Source: Kitasatospora sp. NBC_01246 (lineage in GTDB: Bacteria > Actinomycetota > Actinomycetes > Streptomycetales > Streptomycetaceae). From it: a DNA stretch of 64,000 bases. The stretch is from NCBI RefSeq assembly GCF_036226505.1, contig NZ_CP108484.1:7845501-7909500 (forward strand), given 5' to 3'. The first letter of the stretch is position 1. Every line of letters begins with the position of its first letter. This document shows, in pieces, positions 42,888-51,789 of this stretch. Position numbers and translations under genes: made by a program. Under the pieces are notes generated by a model. It was given only the letters and a program-made list of their open reading frames with translations, was not told the origin of the DNA and made no database searches.

Positions 42888-43739
42888 ATGAGCCTTTACG
42901 ACGGTGTCGACCTACGACTGAACGTGCCGCACTCGGCCCGGATGTACGACTACTTCCTGGGCGGCATCACCAACTTCGCCGCCGACCGCGAGGCGGCCGG
43001 CCAGGCGCTCGCCGCGCTCCCCTGGGTGCGCGCGACCGCGCGCGCCAACCGTGCCTTCATGCACCGCTCGACGCGCGCCCTCGCCGAGGCCGGCCTGGAC
43101 CAGTTCCTCGACATCGGCACCGGCATCCCCACCTCGCCCAACCTGCACGAGATCGCCCAACAGGTGAACCCGCGGGCCCGGGTGGTCTACGTCGACAACG
43201 ACCCGATCGTGCTCTCGCACGCCCAGGCCCTGCTCACCGGGGCCCGCGAGGGCCGCACCGCGTACGTCGAGGCCGAGCTGACCGAACCGGCGGCGCTGCT
43301 CGCCGCACCCGGTCTGCGGGACACCATCGACCTCGCCCGCCCGGTCGCCCTCTCCCTGAACGCCGTCCTGCACTTCGTCCCCGACGACCCCGAGGCGCCG
43401 GACGGCCCCGACGGCGCCGACGGCGCCGCGGGGCAGCGCGCCCACGCGATCGTCGAACACCTGAAGGCCGCCCTCGCGCCCGGCAGCGCCCTGGTGCTCT
43501 CCCACGTCACCGCCGACTTCGCGCCCGAGGAGATCGCCCGGCTGGCCGGCATCTACCGCGCCGCGGGCGCCCCCGGCCAGGCCCGCGCGCACCATGAGAT
43601 CGCCCGGTTCTTCGACGGCTGGACGCTCCTCGCCCCCGGGCTCGTCCCCACCCCGCGCTGGCGCCCGGCCGGCCCCGAGGACACCGCCGTGTCCGACACC
43701 GAGGCCTCCCTCTACGCGGCCGTGGCCATCAAGCCGTGA
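42888..43739 (+). CDS. S-adenosyl methyltransferase (PF04672 type)
   Basis: A 283-residue protein of the actinobacterial PF04672 family. Landmarks are DLRLNVPHSARMYDYFLGGITNFAADREAA at the N-terminus, FLDIGTGIPTSPNLHEIAQ (SAM motif I), VVYVDNDPIVLSHA (motif II) and the C-terminal SLYAAVAIKP. The substrate of this large streptomycete family is generally unknown. It starts with ATG at 42888, divergent from the sigma factor. A short low-complexity insert (APDGPDGADGAAGQ) lies in the middle. A paralogue with the same landmarks is encoded at 50944. Confidence 0.9.
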   Translation: MSLYDGVDLRLNVPHSARMYDYFLGGITNFAADREAAGQALAALPWVRATARANRAFMHRSTRALAEAGLDQFLDIGTGIPTSPNLHEIAQQVNPRARVVYVDNDPIVLSHAQALLTGAREGRTAYVEAELTEPAALLAAPGLRDTIDLARPVALSLNAVLHFVPDDPEAPDGPDGADGAAGQRAHAIVEHLKAALAPGSALVLSHVTADFAPEEIARLAGIYRAAGAPGQARAHHEIARFFDGWTLLAPGLVPTPRWRPAGPEDTAVSDTEASLYAAVAIKP

Positions 43740-43765
43740 CACCGGCGCGCCGGCCCGCGCCGGTG
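43740..43765 (+). terminator. Short hairpin after methyltransferase
   Basis: Perfect 10-bp arms (43740-43749 and 43756-43765) directly follow the stop codon at 43739. Confidence 0.5.
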
Positions 43766-43853
43766 CGGCGCCCGCCGTGCCCGCACCCCGTGCGGGTGCG
43801 CCCGCACGGGACCAGACTGGTCGTGGAGCCCGCCCCGAGGAGCGAGGAGAGTC

Positions 43854-44741
43854 ATGCTGCTCGGACTCACCACCGCCCTGGTCGCGACCGTCTGCTTCGG
43901 CTTCGGCTCGGTCTTCCAGGCGCGCGGCGCGCGGTCGGCGCCGCGGTCGGACCGGGTGCGGGTCGGGCTGCTCGCCGCCCTGGCGCGCTCCTGGCAGTTC
44001 CTGCTCGGGACGGCGCTGGACATCGGCGGCTTCGTGCTGAGCGTCGTCGCGCTGCGCAGCCTGCCGCTCTTCCTGGTCCAGGCGGTCACCAACGCGGGTC
44101 TGGCGGTGACGGCGCTCGCCGCGGTCTGGCTGCTCGGCGCCCGGCTGCGGCGCGGCGACGTGGCCGCGATCGTGGCCGTGGTCGCCGGGCTCACCCTGCT
44201 GGCCCTCGGCTCCGGGCGGGAGGGCCGTGAGCACGCCGCGCCGGCCTTCCACTGGGCGCTGCTCGGGACCACCGTCCTGATGCTGCTGCTCACCCTGGTG
44301 CTGGCCCGCCGGGGCGGCGGCGCCGCGGCGGCCGGTCTGGGCCTCCTCGCCGGGGTCGGCTTCGGCGTGACCAGCCTGGCCGTCCGGGTGCTGGACGTCG
44401 GCGGGGTGGCCGACGTGCTGACCGACCCGGCGGCGTACGGGCTCGCCCTGGGCGGCCTCGGCGGCTACCTCGCGTACGCGCTCGCGCTGCAGCGGGGCAC
44501 CGTGACGGCGGCGACGGCGGCCGGGACGGTGACCGAGACCTTCGGTCCGGCCCTGGTCGGCGTGGTCGCGCTGGGCGACGCGGCGCGGCCGGGCTACGCC
44601 TGGTGCGCGCTGGTCGGCTTCGCGGTGGCGGTCGGCGGCACCTTCGTGCTCTCCCGCTTCGGCGAGGTGGAGGCCGAGGTGCGGCCGGTCGCGGCGGCGG
44701 CCGACGGCCGGAGCGAGGCGGCCGCGATCCCACCCCGGTAG
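43854..44741 (+). CDS. DMT-superfamily membrane permease
   Basis: A 295-residue protein with about nine or ten hydrophobic helices and the two-repeat EamA/DMT layout; FGSVFQARGA near the N-terminus and GGYLAYALALQRGTVTAATAAGTVTETFGPALVG in the second half. AGGAGAG is well placed before ATG 43854. The cargo cannot be deduced; magnesium/NIPA-like or metabolite exporters are the nearest guess. It stands alone between the methyltransferase and an SDR gene. Confidence 0.8.
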   Translation: MLLGLTTALVATVCFGFGSVFQARGARSAPRSDRVRVGLLAALARSWQFLLGTALDIGGFVLSVVALRSLPLFLVQAVTNAGLAVTALAAVWLLGARLRRGDVAAIVAVVAGLTLLALGSGREGREHAAPAFHWALLGTTVLMLLLTLVLARRGGGAAAAGLGLLAGVGFGVTSLAVRVLDVGGVADVLTDPAAYGLALGGLGGYLAYALALQRGTVTAATAAGTVTETFGPALVGVVALGDAARPGYAWCALVGFAVAVGGTFVLSRFGEVEAEVRPVAAAADGRSEAAAIPPR

Positions 44742-44816
44742 CCCGGACGGCGCCCCCGTGCGAAGGTGACTTGCCGGACAAAACGGACGGCCAGGTGTGG
44801 GAAGACGGGAGCAGCC

Positions 44817-45620
44817 ATGGTGGACGAAGGCCGTCACCGGCCCCGGCGGCCGGACCGGCCCGGGGCCCCTGCCGCCGGGCCGCCGGTGGCGCTGGTCACC
44901 GGAGCCTCCTCCGGCATCGGCGCGGCGACCGCCGCCCGACTCGCGCCGTCCGGCTGGCAGCTGCTGCTCTCCGGTACCGACCGCACCCGGCTGGACGCGG
45001 TCGCCGCCCGCACCGGCGGCCGGGCCCTGCCCGAGGACCTCTCCAAGCCGGACGGCCCGCAGCGCCTCGCCGAGGCGGCCCTGGCCGCCGCCGGGCAGGT
45101 CGACGTCCTGATCGCCAGTGCCGGCCTCGGCTGGCGCGGCCCCTTCGCGCAGACCCCCACCGACACCCTGGACCGGATGATCGAGGTCAATCTGGCCGCC
45201 CCGCTGCGGCTGGTCCGCCTGCTGCTCCCCGGCATGCTGGAGCGCCGGCGCGGCCGGATCGTGCTCCTCGGCTCGATGGCCGGGCAGGTCGGCGTCCGCG
45301 ACGAGGCGGCCTACTCGGCCACCAAGGCCGGGCTGGCGATGTTCGCCGAGAGCCTCTGGTACGAGCTGCGCGGCACCGGCGTCGGCGTCCGGATCGTCCT
45401 GCCGGGCGCGGTGGACACCCCCTTCTTCGCCCAGCGCGGCACCCCCTACCAGCGTGAACGACCTCGGCCGGTGACCGCCGAGCGGGTCGCCGAAGCCGTC
45501 GTCGGGGCGATCAGCACGTCCTGCGACCGGCCCTTCGTCCCGCGCTGGCTCGGCCTCGCCGCACGCGTCCACGGCGTCGCACCGGGGGTGTTCCGGCGCA
45601 TGGCGTCCCGGTTCGGCTGA
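44817..45620 (+). CDS. Short-chain dehydrogenase/reductase
   Basis: A 267-residue classical SDR. The NAD(P) motif is TGASSGIG (about 27-34), the structural motif is ASAGLG in place of NNAG, and the active site has Ser (LGSMAG) and YSATK. After the catalytic region comes PGAVDTPFF. GGGAG precedes ATG 44817; a start 17 codons earlier is less likely. Substrate not deducible. The polysaccharide deacetylase starts 16 bp after its stop, suggesting joint transcription. Confidence 0.9.
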   Translation: MVDEGRHRPRRPDRPGAPAAGPPVALVTGASSGIGAATAARLAPSGWQLLLSGTDRTRLDAVAARTGGRALPEDLSKPDGPQRLAEAALAAAGQVDVLIASAGLGWRGPFAQTPTDTLDRMIEVNLAAPLRLVRLLLPGMLERRRGRIVLLGSMAGQVGVRDEAAYSATKAGLAMFAESLWYELRGTGVGVRIVLPGAVDTPFFAQRGTPYQRERPRPVTAERVAEAVVGAISTSCDRPFVPRWLGLAARVHGVAPGVFRRMASRFG

Positions 45621-45636
45621 CCCGGGACGGGCACCG

Positions 45637-46386
45637 ATGGACCGGACGCGCACCGCCCGCCGGGCGGCCCTCACCGTGGCGGGCGCCGAGCTGCTCCACC
45701 TCGCCCCGGCCGCCGTCCGCCTGCCGCCCGTGCGCCGCACCCTCGCCCGGCGCACGGCCGGATACGGCGACGCGGACCGGCACGTCGCGCTGACCTTCGA
45801 CGACGGCCCGGACCGGCGCAGCACCCCGTACGTCCTGGACGCGCTGGACGGCCTCGGTGTCCGGGCCACCTTCTTCCTGCTCGGCACGATGCTGGAGCGG
45901 GCCCCGGAGCTCGGCCGCGAGCTGGTGGCCCGGGGTCACGAGGTGGCCGTGCACGGCTGGTACCACCGCCCGCAGTGGTACCCGGCCCCCGCCCGCGACC
46001 TGCGCGAACTGCGCCGCGCCACGGCGGCGGTCACCGAACTCTGCGCGGTCCCTCCGTCCTGGTACCGCCCGCCGTACGGCGTCCTGGCGGCCGGCCCGGC
46101 GCTGGCCGCCCGCCGCCTCGGCCTGCGCACCGTGCTCTGGACGGCCTGGGGCCGGGACTGGACCGACGACGCCACCGGCGCCTCCGTGTACGCCACCGCC
46201 CGCCCCGGCCTGTCCGGCGGCGCCACCCTCCTGCTGCACGACTCGGACTGCACCTCCGCCCCCGACTCCTGGCGCGCCACCCTCGCCGCCCTCCCCCTGA
46301 TCGCCGCCCACTGCCGCACCCACGGCCTCACCCTCGGCCCACTCCGCGACCACGCCGTCCCGCCCCGCACGGGTCGGACCGGCTAG
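45637..46386 (+). CDS. Polysaccharide deacetylase (NodB/CE4 family)
   Basis: A 249-residue CE4 esterase. Motif 1 is VALTFDDGPD (catalytic base and metal Asp), motif 2 is VAVHGWYHRPQW (H-x-x-x-H metal site) and motif 3 is RPPYG; late LLLHDSD supplies the catalytic His. Such enzymes remove N- or O-acetyl groups from peptidoglycan, chitin or other glycans. The N-terminus has a weakly hydrophobic AALTVAGAELLHLAPAAV segment that could be a poor signal or anchor. Its stop TAG lies inside a long palindrome shared with the convergent glycosyltransferase. Confidence 0.92.
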   Translation: MDRTRTARRAALTVAGAELLHLAPAAVRLPPVRRTLARRTAGYGDADRHVALTFDDGPDRRSTPYVLDALDGLGVRATFFLLGTMLERAPELGRELVARGHEVAVHGWYHRPQWYPAPARDLRELRRATAAVTELCAVPPSWYRPPYGVLAAGPALAARRLGLRTVLWTAWGRDWTDDATGASVYATARPGLSGGATLLLHDSDCTSAPDSWRATLAALPLIAAHCRTHGLTLGPLRDHAVPPRTGRTG

Positions 46387-46439
46387 GGAGTGTTGGCAGA
46401 GTCCCGCCCGATCAGGCGGGACTCTGCCAACACCCCTAG
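46383..46439. terminator. Palindromic element, copy 2 (bidirectional terminator)
   Basis: A 57-bp nearly perfect palindrome (25-bp arms with one bulged A and a 6-nt centre) containing the stop codons of both convergent genes, TAG at 46384-46386 and its mirror at 46436-46438. It is homologous to 30236-30293. Confidence 0.9.
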
Positions 46440-47527
46440 ACCAGCCCGACCTGGGCCAGGGCTGCCGCGAAGCCGGTCCGCCAGCCCTCCGGGGAGGCGC
46501 CGGCCGAGGGGGGCGGGGCCGGGCGGTCCAGGGCGGCGAGGGCGGTGCGGACCACGTCGGCCGGTCGGGCGGAGGTGACGTCGGCGTGGCCCAGCTCCAG
46601 CTCGTGCTGGAGGTTGTCCCGGCCGTGGCCCTGGACGACGTCCAGCAGGAGCAGGCGGCGGCCGAGTGCCCGGGCCTCGCTGCAGGTGTCCCCGGAGCTG
46701 GTCACCACCAGGTCGGCGGCGGTCATCAGGGCGGGGATCCGCTCGGTGTAGCCGAACGGGTGCAGGCGCGGACGGTGGCCGGCGGCGTGGCGCAGCCGGC
46801 GCTCCAGCTCGCGGTTGCGCCCGGCCACGGCGAGCACGTGCGGCCCGGCGTCCGCCAGGTCGGCGGCGGTGCGGGCGAGCGGTCCGAGCCCCCAGGAGCC
46901 GGACATCAGCAGCACGCACCTGGCGTCGGGCGGCACCCCGAACTCGGCCCTGGCCGCCGCGCGGGTGGGCGGGTGGTAGAACGGCGCCCGCAGCGGCGCC
47001 GGCAGCACGGCGATCGCGGCCTCCGGCCGGTAGCGCCGCACCGCGCAGGCCGCGACCTCGGAGGTGACCAGGAAGAGGTCGGTGCCCTCCTGCACCCAGA
47101 GCCGGTGGGGTGTCACGTCGGTGCAGAGCACCAGGTGTCGGAAGGCCGGCCCGCCGGCCCGCCGGGGCAGCCGGTTCACCGCCGCGGTGGCGGTGGCGAA
47201 CACCGACACCACCAGCTCCGGCCGTTGCCGCGCGACCAGCTCCCGCAGGGCCGGGACGAGCCTGGTCCGCGCAGCGGCGTCGGCGAGCAGGGCCGGCCGG
47301 GCGCCGGGGCGCAGCGCGGCGAAGTGGAAGGCGTCGTAGACGCCGGGCAGGTCGAGCAGCCGGCGGAAGACCGCCTCGCCGACCGCGCCAGCGCGCTGTC
47401 CGAGCAGCGCCATGGCGTCCACCGTGGCGGTGGTCCAGCCGCGCGCCCGCAGCGAGTCGGCGCAGGCCTGGGCCATCACGTCGTGGCCCTGCCCGAGCGA
47501 GCCGGAGACCAGCAGGGCGTGCGGCAC
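46436..47527 (-). CDS. GT28/MGDG-synthase-like glycosyltransferase
   Basis: A 363-residue GT-B enzyme. The N-terminal LLVSGSLGQGHDVMAQACADSLRARGW is the glycine-rich GxGH motif of MurG/MGDG synthase-like proteins, and LHPFGYTERIPALMTAADLVVTSSGDTCSEA is the nucleotide-sugar site. It may glycosylate a lipid or cell-surface molecule. GTG 47527 starts 13 bp after the epimerase stop; the frame is open upstream but overlaps the epimerase gene there. It is the last gene of the leftward sugar module. Confidence 0.85.
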   Translation of the reverse strand: MPHALLVSGSLGQGHDVMAQACADSLRARGWTTATVDAMALLGQRAGAVGEAVFRRLLDLPGVYDAFHFAALRPGARPALLADAAARTRLVPALRELVARQRPELVVSVFATATAAVNRLPRRAGGPAFRHLVLCTDVTPHRLWVQEGTDLFLVTSEVAACAVRRYRPEAAIAVLPAPLRAPFYHPPTRAAARAEFGVPPDARCVLLMSGSWGLGPLARTAADLADAGPHVLAVAGRNRELERRLRHAAGHRPRLHPFGYTERIPALMTAADLVVTSSGDTCSEARALGRRLLLLDVVQGHGRDNLQHELELGHADVTSARPADVVRTALAALDRPAPPPSAGASPEGWRTGFAAALAQVGLV

Positions 47528-47540
47528 CGGGGGCGCCGCC

Positions 47541-48500
47541 TCAGGAGCCGCCGGCCGCGCGGCCGGCGCCCGGGCCGCCCTCGTCGCGGTACCAGTCCGC
47601 GTAGCGCCGCACGCCGTCCGTGAAGGTGGTCTTCGGCGACCAGCCGAGCAGCCGCTTCGCCTGGGCGGCCGAGATGCGGCGGCCGTCGTAGTCGGCGGCC
47701 CGGGCCTCGATGTGCGAGATGGAGACCGGGCCGAGCAGCCGGTCGACGGTGTCGGCGATGTCCCGGACGGAGACGGCGGTGGAGCCCTCCAGGGCGAAGG
47801 TCTGGTCCTCGGCGGCGGGGGACAGGGCGCGCACGTGGGCGTCCGCGAGGTCCTCGACGTAGACGAAGTTGCGGCTCTGCCGGCCGTCGCCCGCGATGGT
47901 GATCGGCCGGCCGGCCAGCGCGGCCTGCACGAACCGGGCGACCACCAGCTCGTCCCGCATCCGCGGTCCGTACGGGATGCCGTAGCGCAGGATGGTGAAG
48001 TGCTGCCCGTACAGCTCCCGGTGGCTGTGCACCAGCATCTCGGCGGCCAGCTTGGTGGCGACGTACAGGTGCCCGCTGCGCTCCAGCTCGATGGGCACGT
48101 GCTCGTCCAGCTCCTGCGCACCGCCGTCCAGCTGGTCGTCGGTGAGGGCGGCGCCGTAGACCCAGACGGTGCTCGCCAGCACGGTGCGGCTGAGGCCGCT
48201 GCGGCGGGACGCCTCCAGGACGGCCTCGGTGCCGTCGATGTTCATCCGCACGGCCCGGACGGGGTCGGCGGCGACCTGCTCGACGTCGGCCATGGCGGCG
48301 AGGTGGAAGACCACCTCGCAGCCGTCCAGGGCGCTGGTGAGGGCGGTCAGGTCGAGGATGTCGATGCGGGAGTGCTCGGCGTCGGCGTTGAGGTACTTGT
48401 CGGTGGTGTCCACCGCGAGCACCTCGTGGCCGGCTGTGATCAGCCGGTCCACGACGTGTGAGCCGATGAATCCGCATCCCCCGGTGACGGCTACGCGCAC
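47541..48500 (-). CDS. NAD-dependent epimerase/dehydratase
   Basis: A 319-residue extended SDR. The N-terminal VTGGCGFIGSHVVDRLITAGHEV binds NAD, STVWVYG supplies the Thr/Ser region and YVATKLAAE is the Y-x-x-x-K active site. These proteins act on nucleotide sugars (4-epimerase or 4,6-dehydratase-like). In company with a DegT aminotransferase upstream and a glycosyltransferase downstream it suggests that an unusual amino sugar is made and transferred; which sugar is unknown. Confidence 0.9.
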   Translation of the reverse strand: MRVAVTGGCGFIGSHVVDRLITAGHEVLAVDTTDKYLNADAEHSRIDILDLTALTSALDGCEVVFHLAAMADVEQVAADPVRAVRMNIDGTEAVLEASRRSGLSRTVLASTVWVYGAALTDDQLDGGAQELDEHVPIELERSGHLYVATKLAAEMLVHSHRELYGQHFTILRYGIPYGPRMRDELVVARFVQAALAGRPITIAGDGRQSRNFVYVEDLADAHVRALSPAAEDQTFALEGSTAVSVRDIADTVDRLLGPVSISHIEARAADYDGRRISAAQAKRLLGWSPKTTFTDGVRRYADWYRDEGGPGAGRAAGGS

Positions 48501-48680
48501 GGTCTCTCTCCTTGTCCGGCCTTCGCCCGGACCGTCCGGTCCGGGGGCGTCCCGGTGGTTCCGGTGGTTCGGGGCTTCCTGGTGGTTCCGGTCATCGGGA
48601 CCGGCCGACCCGTCCGGCGGCCCCGGCGGTCGCTGTGGTTCCGCCGGCCCTGGCGGCCCCGGTGCTCTCGGCCGTCCCGG

Positions 48681-49805
48681 TCATCCGGCGAGCCGCCGGT
48701 GGACGGCGGTGACCGCCTCGATCACCTGGTCGGTCTCGTCCTCGGTCATGTCGGAATGCACCGGCAGGCAGATCTGCCGGGCGCAGAGGTCCTCGGCGAC
48801 CGGCAGCGGCCCGCGCCGGTAGGGGGCCAGCACCGGCTGGAGGTGCAGCGGCAGGTCGTACACCTCGCCGGAGAGCCGCACCCCGTGCTCCTCGGCCACC
48901 GCCCGCTTGAACGCGGCGCGGTCGACGCCGGCCGGCAGCAGGGCGACGTACTTGTAGTAGTTGCTGCGGCAGTCGACCGGCTCGACCGTCGGCCGCAGTC
49001 CGTCGAGCCCGGCGAGCGCCGCGTCGTACCGCTGGGCCACCCGGCGCCGGGTCTCCACGAACTCCTTGAGCCGGCGCAGGTGCACCGCGCCGACGACGGC
49101 GTTGAGCTCGCTCAGCCGCCACGAGGCGCCGAACCGGACGTGGTGGTTGGTGGTGAACGAGCCCTTGCCCTGGTCCCGGTGGATGCGTGCCTCGTCGCGC
49201 AGGTCGGACGACTCGGTGAGGATCATGCCGCCCTCGCCGCTGGTGGTGACCTTGGTCGGGTAGAACGAGAAGGCGCCGGCCAGGCCGAACGACCCGGCCG
49301 CGCGCCCGGCGTAGCTGCTGCCGTGCGCGTGGGCGGCGTCCTCGACCAGCGGGATGCCCCGGCGGTCGCAGATCGCGCGCAGCTCGTCGACCTCGGGGGT
49401 GATCAGGCCGCCGATGTGCACCAGTACCACGGCGGCGGTGTCCGGGGTGAGGGCCGCCTCCAGCGTCTCGGGGGAGAGCGCGAAGGTCGCCGGGTCGACG
49501 TCGGCGAGGACGGGGCGTCCGCCGGCGTGGACGACGGCGGCGGCGGTCGCGTAGAAGGTGACCGCCGGGACGACCACGTCGCGGTCACGGACGTCGACGG
49601 TGCGCAGGACGATCTCCAGCGCGGCCGTCCCGCTGGCGACGGCCACGGCGTGCGACGCGCCGTGCTCGGCCGCGAAGGCCTGCTCGAAGCGCTCCGTCCA
49701 GGGGCCGAGGGTCAGCGCACCGGTGGCGAGGATCTCCGCCACCGCATCCGCGACGGCCGCGCGGTCGCCCTCGTCGAACACGATGCGAGCGGCTGGAACG
49801 CCCAT
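48681..49805 (-). CDS. DegT/DnrJ/EryC1-family aminotransferase
   Basis: A 374-residue PLP enzyme. VAVASGTAALEIVL, VTFYATAAAVVHAGGRPVLADVD, EDAAHAHGS and the lysine in FSFYPTKVTTSGEGGM are the family marks. It transaminates keto-sugars, typically at C3 or C4 of a nucleotide hexose, or acts in aminoshikimate-like routes. GGAGG lies 7 nt before ATG 49805. A 15-bp palindrome lies in its leader (49826-49840). A 180-bp gap rich in GGTTCCGGTGGT repeats separates it from the epimerase gene. Confidence 0.92.
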   Translation of the reverse strand: MGVPAARIVFDEGDRAAVADAVAEILATGALTLGPWTERFEQAFAAEHGASHAVAVASGTAALEIVLRTVDVRDRDVVVPAVTFYATAAAVVHAGGRPVLADVDPATFALSPETLEAALTPDTAAVVLVHIGGLITPEVDELRAICDRRGIPLVEDAAHAHGSSYAGRAAGSFGLAGAFSFYPTKVTTSGEGGMILTESSDLRDEARIHRDQGKGSFTTNHHVRFGASWRLSELNAVVGAVHLRRLKEFVETRRRVAQRYDAALAGLDGLRPTVEPVDCRSNYYKYVALLPAGVDRAAFKRAVAEEHGVRLSGEVYDLPLHLQPVLAPYRRGPLPVAEDLCARQICLPVHSDMTEDETDQVIEAVTAVHRRLAG

Positions 49806-49825
49806 GAGGCCACCTCCGGCAGCAG

Positions 49826-49840
49826 GATGATCAGATCATC
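49826..49840 (-). promoter_or_regulatory. Palindrome upstream of the DegT gene
   Basis: GATGATC and GATCATC form perfect 7-bp arms around one base, 20 bp before the start codon, in a local AT-rich patch. It looks like a repressor operator. Confidence 0.4.
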
Positions 49841-50017
49841 GAGCGGGTTCGTTTCCGGCCGGACCGGACAAATCGGTCGGGCCAGGCACATCACGCTACT
49901 TCGCCTGCCCGTTCCCGGCCCGTCGTCACCGACCGCCCGGGTGACTGCCCCGGTGACCGGGCGGTCACCGGACCGCCGGGGCCCGCCGGACCCCGCCGTC
50001 CGCCCCGGACCACCCCG

Positions 50018-50700
50018 GTGGAGGGCGGGCCGGGGAGCCGGAAGGCCCGGCGGCTGCTCCCCGCGGTGCAGCTGACGTACTCCGTGGTCTTCGCCGGGCT
50101 GACGGTCGTCATCGCGCCGGCCGGGCTCTCCGTGGTGGGCATCCCGATCCTCGCCGAGATGGGCAGGGCGGCCGCCGGTACGGTCGTGATCGCGGTCGTG
50201 ATCGCCCTGACACTGGTCCCGGCCCTGCTCGGCTTCCTCGGCGACCGGGTGCTCCCGCGCCGGGCCCGGCGCGGGAGCACCCGGTGCCGTGTCGGCCGGC
50301 TGCGTGCCGTCGCCGACGGCACGACCGCCGGGAGCCCGGTGGCCCGGGCCGCCGCCGAAGCGGAGCGGCAGCCGGCCAACGGCGGCACCCGCTGGGCCCG
50401 CCTGGTGCTGCGCCGCCCGGTGGCCGTGCTGCTGACCGGTGTCGCGGGCCTCGGCGTCCTCGCCCTGCCCGCCCTCGATCTGCGGCTCGGGCTGCCGGGC
50501 GCGGAGTCCCAGCCGACCTCCACCACGGTCTGACCAACGAGGAGATCGCCGAGCGGATGTACGTCAGCCCGTTCACCGTCCGGACGCATGTGCACCGCGC
50601 GATGTCCAAGCTCGACGCCCGCGACCGGGCCCAACTGGTCGCCATCGCCTACCAGTCCGGCCTGGTCGCGGCCGCCCGCGCGGCACGCCCGCCGCGCTGA
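50018..50700 (+). pseudogene. Fused remnant: MMPL transporter and LuxR-type regulator tail
   Basis: Bases 50018-50533 encode a C-truncated piece of an MMPL/RND-type transporter (FAGLTVVIAPAGLSVVGIPILAEMG, VLPRRARRG, then a second helix block ending GLPGAESQPTSTTV). Immediately after, in another frame, 50521-50700 encode a LuxR/NarL DNA-binding end (GLTNEEIAERMYVSPFTVRTHVHRAMSKLDARDRAQLVAIAYQ). Both are incomplete and are joined at about 50520-50526, as if an internal deletion removed most of a transporter and most of its neighbouring response regulator. Neither part has its own plausible start. It is probably not expressed as a working protein. Confidence 0.8.
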
Positions 50701-50943
50701 GCCCGGTCGCCCCGCTGTACCCGGCTCCGTGGAGCCCGTCGCGCCCGCGAGCCCGGGCGCGACGGGTTGACGGGGCACCACGGCTGCTGCGGCCGCCGGG
50801 CGTTGGGCACGCGACCGGCCCCGCGCTGTCCGGCCCCCGGCAGCCGCGCTGTCCGGGCGGCACCGTTACCATGCGCACGATGGCCCGCCAGCGGGGCGGC
50901 CGGAGCTGCTTCCCCGGGTGAGCGGGGAGCGGGAGGGGTGAGG

Positions 50944-51789
50944 ATGTCAGGCATGGGGTGGATGTCAGGGAACCGGCAGGAGCGGCGCTGGCCGGGGGTG
51001 GACCTGCGGATGGACGTCCCGCACTCGGCCCGGGTGTACGACTACCTCATCGGCGGCAAGACCAACTTCGAGGCGGACCGGACCGCCGCCCACGCCTCGG
51101 TCAAGGCCTGGCCGGCCCTGCCGACCTCGATGCGGACCACCCGCACCTTCATGCAGCGGGTGGTCCGCCACCTCGCCGAGGAGCACAAGGTCCGCCAGTT
51201 CCTGGACATCGGCACCGGGATCCCGACCTCGCCCAACGTGCACGAGATCGCCCAGGGCATCGCCCCCGAGGCCCGCGTCGCCTACGTCGACAACGACCCG
51301 ATCGTGCTGACCCACGCCCGCGCGCTGATGTCGAGCACCGAGGAGGGCCGGACCTCCTACATCGACGCCGACTTCCGCGACGTCGACTCGATCATCGGGG
51401 CCCCGCAACTGCGCGAGGTCCTGGACCTGGCGCAGCCGGTGGCGCTCTCGCTGATCGCGATCGTGCACTTCGTCCTCGACCAGGACGACCCGCAGGGCAT
51501 CGTGCGGCGGTTCATGGACGAGCTGGCCCCGGGGAGCTTCCTGGCGCTGACCGTCTTCACCGGGGACACCGACCCGGTGGGTGTGGGCGGAGTCGGCCGC
51601 GAGTACAACGCGCGTGGGATTCCCCTGCAGATCCGCGACAAGGACGAGACGCTCGCCTTCTTCGACGGCTACGACCTGCTCGACCCGGGCGTGACCCTGG
51701 TCCACCAGTGGCGGCCGGACGCGGACGCGGCGCCGGTGCGCGACCAGGACATCGCGATGTACGGCGGCGTGGCCGTCAAGCGCGGCTGA
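50944..51789 (+). CDS. S-adenosyl methyltransferase (PF04672 type), paralogue
   Basis: A 281-residue protein with the same landmarks as the one at 42888: DLRMDVPHSARVYDYLIGGKTNFEADRTAA, FLDIGTGIPTSPNVHEIAQG, VAYVDNDPIVLTHA and a C-terminal DIAMYGGVAVKRG. Three in-frame ATGs stand close together (50944, 50953, 50962) after GGGAGGGGTGAGG; the first has the best spacing. Substrate unknown. Confidence 0.9.
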   Translation: MSGMGWMSGNRQERRWPGVDLRMDVPHSARVYDYLIGGKTNFEADRTAAHASVKAWPALPTSMRTTRTFMQRVVRHLAEEHKVRQFLDIGTGIPTSPNVHEIAQGIAPEARVAYVDNDPIVLTHARALMSSTEEGRTSYIDADFRDVDSIIGAPQLREVLDLAQPVALSLIAIVHFVLDQDDPQGIVRRFMDELAPGSFLALTVFTGDTDPVGVGGVGREYNARGIPLQIRDKDETLAFFDGYDLLDPGVTLVHQWRPDADAAPVRDQDIAMYGGVAVKRG

